From Caballeronia insecticola (lineage in GTDB: Bacteria > Pseudomonadota > Gammaproteobacteria > Burkholderiales > Burkholderiaceae), in contig NC_021289.1 in NCBI RefSeq assembly GCF_000402035.1, forward strand, positions 1,116,001 through 1,180,000: a stretch of DNA of 64,000 bases, read 5' to 3'. The notes under the pieces were generated by a model. It did not search any database and had not been told where the DNA came from. It worked only from the letters and a program-made list of their open reading frames with translations. A program made the translations under genes and the position numbers. Within the stretch, counting starts at the first letter, position 1, and every line of letters begins with the position of its first letter. Below, piece by piece: positions 10,085 through 20,163 of the stretch.

Positions 10085-11269
10085 TCACGCGCCCGATTGC
10101 GCCGATGCCGCGTTCAACGGCGTCGCCGATTCGTTGCGCTCGTGCCGCGCGAAGCTGCGATAAAGATCGAGATAACGCCGCGCCATGCGCGCCCAGTTGA
10201 AATGCGATGCAAGCTCGCGCGCTGATTCGCCCATGCGTCCGCGTCGCGCAGGCGCTGTAGCGAGTTCATCGATTGCATGCGCGAGTGCGGCTGCATCGTC
10301 GGGATCTTCGAGCACAATGCCGCATTCCTCACCGATGATCTCCGCCCCGCCCGCCGTGCGCGCGGTGATCACGGGCAACCCGGCGGCGAGCGCTTCGAGC
10401 AGCGAGAGACTCATCGCTTCATAACGCGAAGGAAACACGAAGGTATCGACGGAGTGCATCAACGTCGGCATGTTCTTCACGAGGCCGAGAAAATGCACGC
10501 GATCCGCGATGCCAAGTGCACGCGCCTGATCCGGATAAGGACTGCCCGGCAGATAACCCGCGACGACAAGCTGTACGTGCGACGGCAACGCCACGAGCGC
10601 ATGCAGCACGGTCTGCAGATTCTTGCGCGGCGTGCGCAGGTCACCGACGAACAGCATCAGGAATGCATCGTCTTTGAGGCCGAAGGACGCACGATCAGGC
10701 GCCGCCGCACTGAAGGCCGTCGTATCGACGCCGTTATAGACGACCTCGACGCGATCCTTCTCGATACCGCCCGCGCGAATCTCTTCCGCGACTTTCTCCG
10801 ACACCGCCGCGACCACGCGCGAACGTCGATAAGCCCAGCCTTCGAGCCACGCGTTCAGCCGGCTATAGATCACCTGATACGCGGACCACGCGCCGCCGCG
10901 CAAACGAAACGGGTAATAGGCGCTCTTCATCCACCCGCCGTGTACGAAGTGCGCGGTATTCACATCGGCGCGCGCCCAGGTGATGAAGCCGTTCACGTGC
11001 AGCACGTCATAGTCGTCGCGATGCGTGCGCAGCCACAGCGCGCTCTTGATGGCAAACACCTGTTGCTTGACGAGGCGCGTCGGCCATACGCGGCCCGCGA
11101 TCACGCGCACCCAGCGCAGGCGCGGATGGTCGAGCAACTCGGGCGCGACATGCGATGCGACGAGAATGACCTCGTGCCCTTCGGCCAGCGCCGCGCGCGC
11201 GATTTCGTAGTTGACGCGCCCTTGTCCGTCGTTATGCCGCACGACGTGCGTGACGATCGCGATTCTCAT
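10085..11269 (-). CDS. bceJ: GT4 glycosyltransferase, BceJ-like
   Basis: A 394-residue GT-B glycosyltransferase opening with RIAIVTHVVRHNDGQGRVNYE and carrying PSRYEAMSLSLLEALAAGLPV as the donor-binding motif. It should add one sugar to the cepacian repeat. The start lies 38 bp inside the end of the polymerase gene, a long overlap that implies translational coupling. The product has no membrane span and probably works at the inner face of the membrane. Confidence 0.8.
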   Translation of the reverse strand: MRIAIVTHVVRHNDGQGRVNYEIARAALAEGHEVILVASHVAPELLDHPRLRWVRVIAGRVWPTRLVKQQVFAIKSALWLRTHRDDYDVLHVNGFITWARADVNTAHFVHGGWMKSAYYPFRLRGGAWSAYQVIYSRLNAWLEGWAYRRSRVVAAVSEKVAEEIRAGGIEKDRVEVVYNGVDTTAFSAAAPDRASFGLKDDAFLMLFVGDLRTPRKNLQTVLHALVALPSHVQLVVAGYLPGSPYPDQARALGIADRVHFLGLVKNMPTLMHSVDTFVFPSRYEAMSLSLLEALAAGLPVITARTAGGAEIIGEECGIVLEDPDDAAALAHAIDELATAPARRGRMGESARELASHFNWARMARRYLDLYRSFARHERNESATPLNAASAQSGA

Positions 11270-12758
11270 TGGCTAGCCCTTGAGTTTTAAAAATGAAAGC
11301 GTTGCGTCGACGCATGAGCTTCGCGTGATGTCGCGCGGCGATGATCGAGAACAGGCTCGTGAACAACAACGATCCGCCCGTGCTCACGAAGGTGTTGGCG
11401 AAGAGCAGAATGCCGATCATCGAGAACGCGAGGCTCAACGCGGCTTGCGCGAATTTGTCGTCACGTAGCGAGAACGACGCGCGCAATGCGCGCACGAGCA
11501 GCAGCACGACACCCGCCGTATAGAGCAGCCCGCCCGGCCAGCCGAGCACGAACGGCACGTTCATCACGCCGCTGTCGAAGCTGCCGTATTTGCCGAGATC
11601 GCCGTTCGCGCTCGCGAGCTTGGTCGATGTGCCGGTTGCGCCGAAGCCTTCGCCGGTGACATCGGTAAAGGCCGTCACCATGAAGGTCGTATAGAACTCG
11701 TTGCGCGCCGCGTAGCTGCTGTCGTCGCTCAGGTTGGTCATGGTTTGCAAGCGCGTGCCGAGACGATCCGCGATCGGACCCACCGTCATCACCGGCACCG
11801 ACAGTGCAATCAGCACGATTGCGCCGAGCAAAATGCGCAGACGCACGCGATTGCTCGCCTTGATCAGTTGCAGCACCATCGAGATGATCCATCCGCCCCA
11901 TGCCGAACGCACCAGCGACAAACCGAACGAGACGAAGCCGAGACCGCCCGCGATCCAGCGTGCGCGCTGCGTGCCGGCCATGACGAAAGTGAGCCCCGCC
12001 ATCGCGACGAGCGCGAACGGACCCGATGAATTCATCGTGCTGAACACGCGCACGCCGAGCGGCACGGGCTCGCCTTGCGACGCCATCTGCGAGCCGATCA
12101 TCCACATCGAATCCCATGCCGGCATGATGAAGAACTGCACGATGCCGTATGCGCCCATCACGAGCAGGCCGTATACGAAGGTGTCGAGCAACACCTTTCG
12201 ATACTTCGGATACTCGTGCGCGTTCACCATGATGTGAAAGCCGATCAGCACCGGATACAGCCAGTTCGCGAGATCGTAGGTCGCCGCCATCGGTCCGCTC
12301 GACGCCACGCCAATCAGATACGCATACGCAATGCCGAGCAACATGAGCAGCATCGGCAAGCCACGGCGCTGCGCGAGCACGCGATACTGACGCAACAGCG
12401 TGAGCCCGCAGATCATCGTGACGACGAGCGGCGCGATCTGGATCAGGCTCGTCGGCGTGAACGATCCCTTGCCCCAGTCCGCGAGACGCCGCACTTCCGG
12501 GCTCAGGAACCACACCCACCACATGAAGCCGATATAGCGCGCCGGGCTTTTGAAGTACAGCCACAGCGCGGCGAGCGTCGACATCAACGGAAATGCGAGC
12601 GTGAGCACCGTGCCCTGACGCGCGAGCACGAGGAGCGCAGTGAGCCCCCACACGATGGCCTGCGCGGTCCATTCGGGCGGACCTTGGCGCGCCGGTCGCA
12701 ACGTGCCGATGCGGCCTGCAAGATCGCGTGGCGCGCGAGGCAGCGACGGTGTGCTCAT
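11232..12758 (-). CDS. bceI: Wzy-type exopolysaccharide polymerase, BceI-like
   Basis: A 508-residue membrane protein with about 11-12 hydrophobic segments, among them AIVWGLTALLVLA, LIQIAPLVVTMICGLTLL and ILLGAIVLIALSVPVM. O-antigen polymerases share little sequence, so the call rests on topology, size and position between glycosyltransferases in a bce-ordered operon. It would join the flipped repeats in the periplasm. Its start overlaps the bceH stop (ATGA) and its 3' end overlaps bceJ. Confidence 0.78.
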   Translation of the reverse strand: MSTPSLPRAPRDLAGRIGTLRPARQGPPEWTAQAIVWGLTALLVLARQGTVLTLAFPLMSTLAALWLYFKSPARYIGFMWWVWFLSPEVRRLADWGKGSFTPTSLIQIAPLVVTMICGLTLLRQYRVLAQRRGLPMLLMLLGIAYAYLIGVASSGPMAATYDLANWLYPVLIGFHIMVNAHEYPKYRKVLLDTFVYGLLVMGAYGIVQFFIMPAWDSMWMIGSQMASQGEPVPLGVRVFSTMNSSGPFALVAMAGLTFVMAGTQRARWIAGGLGFVSFGLSLVRSAWGGWIISMVLQLIKASNRVRLRILLGAIVLIALSVPVMTVGPIADRLGTRLQTMTNLSDDSSYAARNEFYTTFMVTAFTDVTGEGFGATGTSTKLASANGDLGKYGSFDSGVMNVPFVLGWPGGLLYTAGVVLLLVRALRASFSLRDDKFAQAALSLAFSMIGILLFANTFVSTGGSLLFTSLFSIIAARHHAKLMRRRNAFIFKTQGLANENRDRHARRAA

Positions 12759-13888
12759 CGCGTCAGCTCGTGCGATGCGAACACGGTTTGCGTGTTCGTC
12801 ACGGCTTCGCTCGCGCCCTGACCGCGTCCCAATGCTTCGCGCGTCAGGCGTACATGCTGAAGCGCGAACTCGCGTGTCGTGTAGTCTCGCGCGACGAAGT
12901 GCCGAAGCGCGGCTTGCGCACGCGCGAGCGCAAGTGCCGGATCCGCGCGCAGTTCATCGAGCGCGCGCCGCAACGCGACCGCATCGTGCGCGGGCACATA
13001 AGACACGTGTCCCGTGCCGAAGTAATCGCGCAGGCCGCCCACGTCCGTCACGATAACGGGCTTGCCCAGCGCGACCGCTTCGAGCAGCACGGTCAGTCCC
13101 GACGCATGCGTGTTCGCGCGCAATGGCACGACAATCACATCGGCCCAGTCGTAGAGTTCGCGCGCAGCGTTCAGGCCGATGGCGGGCGCGATATGTACGT
13201 TATCCGCGTGCAGCGAAGCCGGAACGCGCCGCCGCGTCGCGATGCGCACGTCGTAGCGATCGTCGTTGCGGAAAGCTGTGGCGAGCGTCGCCCAGTCGCG
13301 ATCGCGATCATTGCCGATCGCGCCGACGCGCAGCGGCGTATGCGCCGTCCACTCGCGCGGTGCGTTCAGCGAGAAGTCTTGCGTGTTGAGACCATAGAAC
13401 ACCTGAGTCGCATCGCGGCCGAAGTATTCGCGCACGAGTGCGGCATTCACACTCGAATGTGTCGTGAGAATATCGGCGCGTGCAATCAGCTTGCGAACCA
13501 TCCAGCGGCGCAACGCGCCATAGCCGTTCCATTTGTCGAGCAGCCAGATCGATTGCGCGAGCAGAAGCGGCTTGCTCTTTCCCCGCGCTTTCAACAAAAG
13601 CAGCAATGCCGCCGAAAGATATTCCTGCTCCGTATGCGTCCACACGGCATCGCAAGAGAGAATCGCATCGCGATTGCGCCACGTATGAATGAAGTCGAAA
13701 CCGAGCGCGGCCTTCAACGCGCGCCGGATGAAACGCACCGGCTTGCTCTCGTGCGCATCGCGCGAATATGACAACGCGAATTCAGGCGACTCCGCATGGT
13801 GATAGCCGTACAGGCAGCCGATGTCGTCGCCCTTGCGATAATGCCGCGGGTCCGCGCCATGAAAGAGATGCACATGGACGTTTGTCAT
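12755..13888 (-). CDS. bceH: GT-B glycosyltransferase, BceH-like
   Basis: A 377-residue glycosyltransferase starting TNVHVHLFHGADPRHYRKGDD. The C-terminal donor-site region is HASGLTVLLEAVALGKPVI. The open frame runs 64 codons further upstream, but that lies inside the end of bceG. ATG 13888 makes an ATGA overlap with the bceG stop, which fixes the start. It is part of the bceB-K operon. Confidence 0.78.
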   Translation of the reverse strand: MTNVHVHLFHGADPRHYRKGDDIGCLYGYHHAESPEFALSYSRDAHESKPVRFIRRALKAALGFDFIHTWRNRDAILSCDAVWTHTEQEYLSAALLLLLKARGKSKPLLLAQSIWLLDKWNGYGALRRWMVRKLIARADILTTHSSVNAALVREYFGRDATQVFYGLNTQDFSLNAPREWTAHTPLRVGAIGNDRDRDWATLATAFRNDDRYDVRIATRRRVPASLHADNVHIAPAIGLNAARELYDWADVIVVPLRANTHASGLTVLLEAVALGKPVIVTDVGGLRDYFGTGHVSYVPAHDAVALRRALDELRADPALALARAQAALRHFVARDYTTREFALQHVRLTREALGRGQGASEAVTNTQTVFASHELTR

Positions 13889-14862
13889 AGCGTCCTCGCG
13901 GGGGAAATCGTCGGCGCGGATGCATCGCGCATGCGGCGTGCATCGCGACGCGCCTGCAATGCGCCCTTGCGTACCGCGCGAAAGCGTTGCCATGCACGCG
14001 CTATGCCGCTGCGCATCGCGATCACGGTATGCAGCACGCCCGGATAAACGCGCGTGCCGATCAGCGCATACCAGACCCACGCGATATCGCGATGCGCCGG
14101 TTCGAGCTGCTCGCCGAGAATGAGATGGAAGTTATACGCGGCATCGCTCAATGCGCCGAGCGTTTGCGCATCGCGGCGGTCGTCGTCGAAACGTTCGGCG
14201 GGAAAGTGATCCACCGCAACGAGCGGATCGTAGAGCACGCTCCAGCCCGCGCGGCGCACGCTCATGCTGAACGCCATGTCGTTGTGGACTTGCGCGCCCG
14301 CGCCGCGCAGACGCGTATCGAAACGCAGCGTCGACACCGCCGCGCGCCGATAGCTCATGTTCGCGCCCTTCAGCATGCGCACTTCGCGCGCCGCGCCCAC
14401 GCCAAGATGATGATTACCTACGATGCGTCCCGTGCGCCGGATCACGCCGACTTCATGACATGAACCATCGAGCACGCGGCCCTTTTCGTGTACCCAGTCG
14501 CGACCACCGATTGCACCGAGACGCTCGTCGGCTTCGAAGGCGCGCGCAATGCGTTCGATCCAGTCGGGATGCGGCGCGGCGTCGTCGTCGGTGATCGCGA
14601 TGATGTCGCCCTCCGCCGATTCCAGCCCGCGATTGAGCGCGGCCACCTGCCCGCCCGCGCCGGTGTCGATCACGCGCAGCGCGAAGCGGCTGGCGCTTTT
14701 CAGTTCGATGGCAAGGCGTCGCGCGGTGGCATCGTCTTCGGCACGTGCGATCACGAGTACTTCATCGGGCATGCGTGTCTGTGCGCGCAGCGCCGCAAGA
14801 CACCGCTTCAGGTCCGCCGGCCGCCGATAGGTCGGCACCACCACGGAGACTTTCATCTTCAT
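13885..14862 (-). CDS. bceG: GT2 family glycosyltransferase, BceG-like
   Basis: A 325-residue GT-A enzyme. The N-terminal VSVVVPTYRRPADLKRCL is the GT2 nucleotide-binding strand. IIAITDDDAAPHPDW contains the DXD-type metal site, and the acceptor-side residues follow. It should transfer a sugar to the lipid carrier at the inner membrane as one of the first elongation steps. It lies 21 bp downstream of the kinase gene bceF and is coupled to bceH by an ATGA overlap. Confidence 0.82.
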   Translation of the reverse strand: MKMKVSVVVPTYRRPADLKRCLAALRAQTRMPDEVLVIARAEDDATARRLAIELKSASRFALRVIDTGAGGQVAALNRGLESAEGDIIAITDDDAAPHPDWIERIARAFEADERLGAIGGRDWVHEKGRVLDGSCHEVGVIRRTGRIVGNHHLGVGAAREVRMLKGANMSYRRAAVSTLRFDTRLRGAGAQVHNDMAFSMSVRRAGWSVLYDPLVAVDHFPAERFDDDRRDAQTLGALSDAAYNFHLILGEQLEPAHRDIAWVWYALIGTRVYPGVLHTVIAMRSGIARAWQRFRAVRKGALQARRDARRMRDASAPTISPARTL

Positions 14863-14883
14863 CGCTCGCTCTCCTTTCGTGCG

Positions 14884-17103
14884 TCACGTGCCCGCATATT
14901 CTTCGACCGCCGCGTAATGCGCGCGGCCATAACCGCGTGCGCGCTGCGGCGTGCCGTTGAGAATCGCCCCCTGCACCGCGATGCCCGCCGTGCGCAAGCG
15001 GCGCGTTGCTTCGGTGATTTCCGCTTCGTTGTGCGCGCCGGAACGCAGCACGAGAAAGTTCGTGCCCGCGAGCTTGCCGACGATCAGCGCATCCGTCACC
15101 GCGAGCACCGGCGGCGTGTCGATGAGGATCGCGTCATACGTGCGCCCGAGCGCGTCGAGATAATGCTGAAGACGCGGCGACATCAACAGTTCCGACGGAT
15201 TCTCCGGGCGCTTGCCCGCCGCGATGAAGTCGAGCGAAGCGATGCGCGTCGTGCGAATCGCGTCTTCCATGCTGATCGATCCGGCGAGCAGTTCCGCGAG
15301 ACCCGGTACACGTTCGCCGTTGAACGAGCGTTCGAGCTTGCCGCGCCGCATGTCGGCATCGATCAGCAGTACCCGCTTGCCGGTCGCCGCGAGCAATACG
15401 GCGAGGTTGGTCGTGAGAAAGCTCTTGCCCACGCCCGACACCGGTCCCGTCACCATCACGACGCGATTGCGCGCTTCCATCAACGAGAATTGAATCGACG
15501 TGCGCAGGCTGCGCATGATTTCGACGCATACGTCGTTGGGACGCATCGACGCGAGAATGGGCGCTTCATGATCGCGTTCGCGGCGGCGCTTCGCATCGGT
15601 ATCGAACTTCGTCTGTTCGACGCTGAGCGGCACGAGGCCGAAGATCGGCAACGAAGAGACGCGTTCGAGACGCTCGGGATCGTCGATGCCCTTGAAGATC
15701 GCGCGGCGCGCAAACACGAAACCGGTGCCGAGTATCAGCCCGAGAATCACGGCCGCCGACATGATCAGCACCTTCTTCGGCTTGACGGGGTCGCCCGGCC
15801 GCAACGCTGCATCGACGATATGCACGTTGCCGCCCGTGCCCGCGCGCTGCACCGAAAGCTCCTGCACGCGATTGAGCAGCAGCACGTAGATGTCCTCGGC
15901 CACTTTCGCATCGCGCTGCAACGCAACCGCCTTTACTTCCGATTGCGGCAGATCGCGGAAGCGCGACGCATAACGTTCGCGCTGCGTTTCAAGCTGCGCG
16001 AGCTGCTGACGCGCTGTGGTCAGCGACGGATGCAGATTGCCGTAACGTTGCTCCAGCGACGATATCTGCAAACGTAACGCCGAGATTTGCGCTTCGTAGT
16101 TGATGCTGCCTTCGAGATAGACCTTGGCTTCGTCGCTCGCATTGATGACGCCGGCCTGCCGCTGATACTCGGTCAAGGCCGCTTCTGCATGTTGCAGATC
16201 GGCCTTGAGGCGCGGCTCTTCGGTGCGAAGGAACTCGAGCATCTTGCTCGCATCGGCCTGCTTGCTCTCCACATGCTGACGCAGATACGACTGCGCCAGC
16301 GCATTGGCAATCTCTGCGGCCTTCTCGGGATTTTGATTCTCGAGCGATATCTGAATGACGCCAGTCTGCTTGCCCTGCTCCGTCACCGTGATGCCCGACT
16401 GGAAGCTCGCAATAGCCGAGAGATCGTTCGCGCGCATCACCTTGAAGCGCGTGCCGGGACGCGCGACGAGCTTCTTCACGAACAAACTCACGCCGTTACC
16501 GCTCGCGTTTTCGCCGGCTTTGCCCTGAAGCAACTCATGCCCTTGCTGATCGGCGAGCGAGTAACGTCCGTCGCCGAGCGCGGTGAGCATGAGGTCCTTG
16601 CCTTCCCATTGCGGATCGACATCGATCGAATCGACCTCCGCGATCTCGCCGCCCCATGCATACGACGCCAGCCCGAACCACGGCTTCGCGGGCGTGCCCG
16701 GCGTCGCGAAACGCGCAGCTAGGCTGCCGAGCACCGGCAGCGTCACCGGCGACACGAAGAAGTTCAGCTTGCATTCCGCGACCACGGGTGCGACCACGCC
16801 ACGGCTCTTGATGATCTCGATCTCGGCATCGGTCGGCAACGCGCTCGAACCCGAGTTGATGGCCTGGCCGGTTTGCGTCTGCGTGAGCGCCTGCGATGTG
16901 TTGTCGTTGGTCTCGACGCGCACATGCGCATCCGCCGAATACACCGGCCTCGCGATGTAGCAATACACGGCCGCCGCCATGATCACGAACGCTGCAACGC
17001 CGATGAGCCACCCAATATCGTCGATCACGGTCTGAATCAGATTGCCGAGAACGACATCTTCCTCATCGGGCTTTTGCAGATAGGGATGTTCTTGCATATT
17101 CAC
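14884..17103 (-). CDS. bceF: Polysaccharide co-polymerase / bacterial tyrosine kinase (BceF)
   Basis: A 739-residue Wzc-type protein that controls chain length and export. The N-terminal Wzz-like domain is flanked by membrane segments at about residues 36-54 and 445-470, with a coiled-coil stretch between roughly 270 and 390. The cytoplasmic kinase domain has Walker A GPVSGVGKSF, Walker A' LLIDADMRRGK and Walker B ILIDTPPVLAV. The C-terminal tyrosine cluster is short (Tyr 725, 730, 736). BceD is the expected cognate phosphatase and BceE the outer-membrane partner. It sits 13 bp downstream of bceE. Confidence 0.9.
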   Translation of the reverse strand: MNMQEHPYLQKPDEEDVVLGNLIQTVIDDIGWLIGVAAFVIMAAAVYCYIARPVYSADAHVRVETNDNTSQALTQTQTGQAINSGSSALPTDAEIEIIKSRGVVAPVVAECKLNFFVSPVTLPVLGSLAARFATPGTPAKPWFGLASYAWGGEIAEVDSIDVDPQWEGKDLMLTALGDGRYSLADQQGHELLQGKAGENASGNGVSLFVKKLVARPGTRFKVMRANDLSAIASFQSGITVTEQGKQTGVIQISLENQNPEKAAEIANALAQSYLRQHVESKQADASKMLEFLRTEEPRLKADLQHAEAALTEYQRQAGVINASDEAKVYLEGSINYEAQISALRLQISSLEQRYGNLHPSLTTARQQLAQLETQRERYASRFRDLPQSEVKAVALQRDAKVAEDIYVLLLNRVQELSVQRAGTGGNVHIVDAALRPGDPVKPKKVLIMSAAVILGLILGTGFVFARRAIFKGIDDPERLERVSSLPIFGLVPLSVEQTKFDTDAKRRRERDHEAPILASMRPNDVCVEIMRSLRTSIQFSLMEARNRVVMVTGPVSGVGKSFLTTNLAVLLAATGKRVLLIDADMRRGKLERSFNGERVPGLAELLAGSISMEDAIRTTRIASLDFIAAGKRPENPSELLMSPRLQHYLDALGRTYDAILIDTPPVLAVTDALIVGKLAGTNFLVLRSGAHNEAEITEATRRLRTAGIAVQGAILNGTPQRARGYGRAHYAAVEEYAGT

Positions 17104-17116
17104 GATACGACTCCCC

Positions 17117-18301
17117 TTAGCGCGTCAGCTGCTTCAAGTAGAACAGCGTCTGCAAGGTCGGCAACACCTGATTGATCAGGCGATTGAACTGCACCGCGCC
17201 CGCCGTGCCCACATAGACGACGTCCTGCGGATGAAGCTGAAACTGTGTCGACAGCAGCAGCGAATCGGGCTGCGACATATCGAGGCGATAGATGTCCGGC
17301 TTCGACGGGTTGTTGCGCACGCCGCGCACGACATAGACCTGACGCACGTTGGCATCGGTATCGAGCACGCCGCCTGCCTGCGTGAGCGCATCCGCAATCG
17401 ATGCGCGGCCGCGCACCATGTTCACGGGCATCGGCGTCTTCACTTCGCCCATCACGAAGATGCGGCTGTCGTAACGGTCCGGCACGTTGAGGATGTCGCC
17501 CGCCTGCAGCATCACGTTCTGGCTGATGTCGCCGCGATCGAGCATGCCGTTCGCATCGAGCACATAGAGCTTGCCGTTGCGCGTGAGCCGCACGCGCTGC
17601 AAGTCGGCTTCGCCCGTTGTGCCGCCCGAACGCGTGATCGCATCGACGAGCGTCAGCGGCACGTCGCTGATGGCAAGCGGGCCGGGCTGCTTCACTTCGC
17701 CCGTCACCGCGATCTTCTGGCTTCGGTAGGCAAGCACGCGCACGTCGAGTTGCGGGTTCTTGATGTAGGGCGAAAGCGCGGCCGCCATCTCGTCGCGAAC
17801 TTCGCCCGTGGTCTTGCCCGCGACGCGCACCTTGCCGATGAACGGAAAGAAGATCGTGCCGTTCGCCGAGACCGTCTGTCCGTACGGATCGGCCTGACCC
17901 GGCAGCGCCTGCGTATAGGGCTGCTGCAACGCGCCCGCGACGGTTTGCGTGGTGTTGCCGCCGGTCGACAGCGTGCTGCCTTGCGGCGTCGTCAGTTCGG
18001 GGTGATCCCATAACGTCACGCCGAGAATGTCCTGCGGCGCGATGCGATACACGTACTGCGCCGCATCCGCAAAACGCGCGGGCGGCAACGGCTGCGCGGC
18101 CTCGGGCGTCGCCTGCTCCTGCGCGATGGTATCGACGGTGATGAGATGCACGGGATAAGTCGTGGTCGGCGTCGGGTCCTTGTCTTCGAGTCGCGATGTA
18201 TCGAGAAAATTGCCCGGCGCGGTGCCGCACGCGGACAAGAGCGCCGACATAAAAAACGTCAGCAAAAGAACACGTGAAATCAGCATATTTTGTTGAGCCA
18301 T
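17117..18301 (-). CDS. bceE: Polysaccharide export outer-membrane lipoprotein (OPX, BceE)
   Basis: A 394-residue Wza-type export protein. It begins with a lipoprotein signal (LLSACG, lipidated Cys 25). Poly_export and SLBB-type regions follow, for example YRIAPQDILGVTLWDHPEL and KIAVTGEVKQPGPLAISD. It should form the outer-membrane channel for the polymer together with BceF. The start lies 22 bp inside the end of bceD, so the two genes overlap. Confidence 0.88.
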   Translation of the reverse strand: MAQQNMLISRVLLLTFFMSALLSACGTAPGNFLDTSRLEDKDPTPTTTYPVHLITVDTIAQEQATPEAAQPLPPARFADAAQYVYRIAPQDILGVTLWDHPELTTPQGSTLSTGGNTTQTVAGALQQPYTQALPGQADPYGQTVSANGTIFFPFIGKVRVAGKTTGEVRDEMAAALSPYIKNPQLDVRVLAYRSQKIAVTGEVKQPGPLAISDVPLTLVDAITRSGGTTGEADLQRVRLTRNGKLYVLDANGMLDRGDISQNVMLQAGDILNVPDRYDSRIFVMGEVKTPMPVNMVRGRASIADALTQAGGVLDTDANVRQVYVVRGVRNNPSKPDIYRLDMSQPDSLLLSTQFQLHPQDVVYVGTAGAVQFNRLINQVLPTLQTLFYLKQLTR

Positions 18302-18723
18302 CCGAGCACTAACCGTTCGATAAGTCCAAAGCTCTCGCGATACGCGGCCTCATGGCCGCCATAAGGGTCCGCGACTTCCGAGTCTTCCCATTTGCCGAGC
18401 AAATGCACCTTGCCGCGCGTCGTTGGCGCGAGACGCGCGATCGCGTCGATCTGCTTGCGCTCGGGCACGAGGATCAGATCCGCATCGCGCGCCATGCGGC
18501 GATCGAGCCGTCGCGAACGATGCCCCGACGCTTCCAGTCCCTGCTCCGCAAGCAGCCGCTGCATCGTCGGGTCGATGTCTTCGCCTTCCTGCGCGTAGAG
18601 TCCGGCCGAACGGAACTCGATCGGCCTCGCCCCACGCTTGTCCAGATGCGCGCGAAACAGCATTTCCGCCGCGGGACTGCGGCAGATGTTCGCGTGACAG
18701 ACGATCAGAACGCTTCCGAACAT
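18280..18723 (-). CDS. bceD: Low-molecular-weight protein tyrosine phosphatase (BceD)
   Basis: A 147-residue LMW-PTP. The active-site loop is CHANICRS with nucleophile Cys 9 and Arg 15 (C-X5-R). The general acid Asp is in the late DPYGG motif. It should dephosphorylate the tyrosine kinase BceF. The open frame extends upstream into bceC, but the family-conform start is ATG 18723, 8 bp after the bceC stop. Confidence 0.9.
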   Translation of the reverse strand: MFGSVLIVCHANICRSPAAEMLFRAHLDKRGARPIEFRSAGLYAQEGEDIDPTMQRLLAEQGLEASGHRSRRLDRRMARDADLILVPERKQIDAIARLAPTTRGKVHLLGKWEDSEVADPYGGHEAAYRESFGLIERLVLGWLNKIC

Positions 18724-18731
18724 AGGCCGCG

Positions 18732-20129
18732 TCAGACGATGCTCGCGGCAACGTTCGCTTCGACGCGGCGCACGCCGCGACCGATCGCGTGATACTCGAT
18801 GCCCATTTCGTTCATCGTTTCCGGCTCGTATAGATTGCGGCCGTCGAAGATCACCGGGTGCTTCAGGCGGCGCTTGATCGCATCGAAGTCCGGGCTCTTG
18901 AAGACCTTCCATTCGGTGACGATCACGAGTGCATCCGCGCCGTCGAGCGCATCTTTGTGATTGGCCGCGTAGGACAGACGTGCGCGCGCTTCCGGCTGGC
19001 CTTGCAGATCGAGCGCGAACACGCGGCGCGCTTCGTCGACGGCAACGGGGTCATACGCGACGATCTTCGCGCCGCGCGCAAGCAATGCGGCCGCGAGCAC
19101 GCGGCTCGGGGCATCGCGCATGTCGTCGGTGTTTGGCTTGAACGCGAGGCCCCACAGCGCGAACGTGCGACCCGACAGATCGTCGCCGAAGCGCTCGACG
19201 ATCTTGCGCGTGAGCGTGTCCTTCTGCGCTTCGTTCACGTTCGAAACGGCCTTGAGAATGCTCATTTCATGGCCTAATCCTGAAGCAGTCTGGATCAGCG
19301 AGCGCACGTCCTTCGGAAAGCACGAGCCGCCATAGCCGCAGCCCGCATACAGGAAGTCATAACCGATGCGCGGGTCCGAGCCGATGCCGCGCCGCACCGC
19401 TTCGATATCGGCGCCCACGCGGTCCGCGAAGTTCGCGAGTTCGTTCATGAACGAGATGCGCGTGGCGAGCATCGCATTGGCCGCGTACTTGGTGAACTCC
19501 GCCGATTGCACATCCATATACAGCGTGCGTTCGTGATTGCGGTTGAACGGCGCATAGAGACGCTTCATGCGCTCTTTCGCGCGCTCGCCCGGCACGTCTT
19601 CGTCGCAACCGATCACAATGCGGTCGGGCCGCGTGAAGTCTTCGATCGCCGCGCCTTCCTTGAGGAACTCGGGATTCGACACGACCGAGAACATATGGCT
19701 CACGCCACGCGCATTCAGTTCATGTTCGATAGCCGCCTTCACGCGCTTTGCGGTGCCCACGGGTACGGTCGATTTATCGACGATCACCTTGAAGCCGTTC
19801 ATGTAGCGGCCAATATCACGCGCCGCACCGAGCACGTATTGCAGATCGGCCGAGCCGTCTTCATCGGACGGCGTGCCGACCGCAATGAACAACATCTCGC
19901 CGTGCTCGACCGCCTGCTGCACGTTCGACGTGAACGCGAGACGCCCGGCATCGCGATTGCGATCGATCACGTCCTGAAGACCCGGTTCGTGAATCGGAAT
20001 GCCGCCGCCGTTCAGAATGGCGATCTTGCGTTGGTCGACGTCGAGGCACAACACGTCGTTGCCGATGTCCGCGAGGCATGCGCCCGTCACGAGTCCAACG
20101 TAGCCGCTGCCGATGATCGTCAGTTTCAT
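18732..20129 (-). CDS. bceC: UDP-glucose 6-dehydrogenase (BceC)
   Basis: A 465-residue UDP-glucose dehydrogenase that makes UDP-glucuronate, one of the cepacian sugars. It has the N-terminal NAD site [17 protein letters not shown] and the catalytic-cysteine segment [16 protein letters not shown]. The C-terminal UDP-binding domain includes [19 protein letters not shown]. It lies 34 bp downstream of bceB, inside the bce operon. Confidence 0.92.
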   Translation of the reverse strand: MKLTIIGSGYVGLVTGACLADIGNDVLCLDVDQRKIAILNGGGIPIHEPGLQDVIDRNRDAGRLAFTSNVQQAVEHGEMLFIAVGTPSDEDGSADLQYVLGAARDIGRYMNGFKVIVDKSTVPVGTAKRVKAAIEHELNARGVSHMFSVVSNPEFLKEGAAIEDFTRPDRIVIGCDEDVPGERAKERMKRLYAPFNRNHERTLYMDVQSAEFTKYAANAMLATRISFMNELANFADRVGADIEAVRRGIGSDPRIGYDFLYAGCGYGGSCFPKDVRSLIQTASGLGHEMSILKAVSNVNEAQKDTLTRKIVERFGDDLSGRTFALWGLAFKPNTDDMRDAPSRVLAAALLARGAKIVAYDPVAVDEARRVFALDLQGQPEARARLSYAANHKDALDGADALVIVTEWKVFKSPDFDAIKRRLKHPVIFDGRNLYEPETMNEMGIEYHAIGRGVRRVEANVAASIV

Positions 20130-20163
20130 GATCCCACTCCAGGTGTTGTTTGCTTGATCGGTT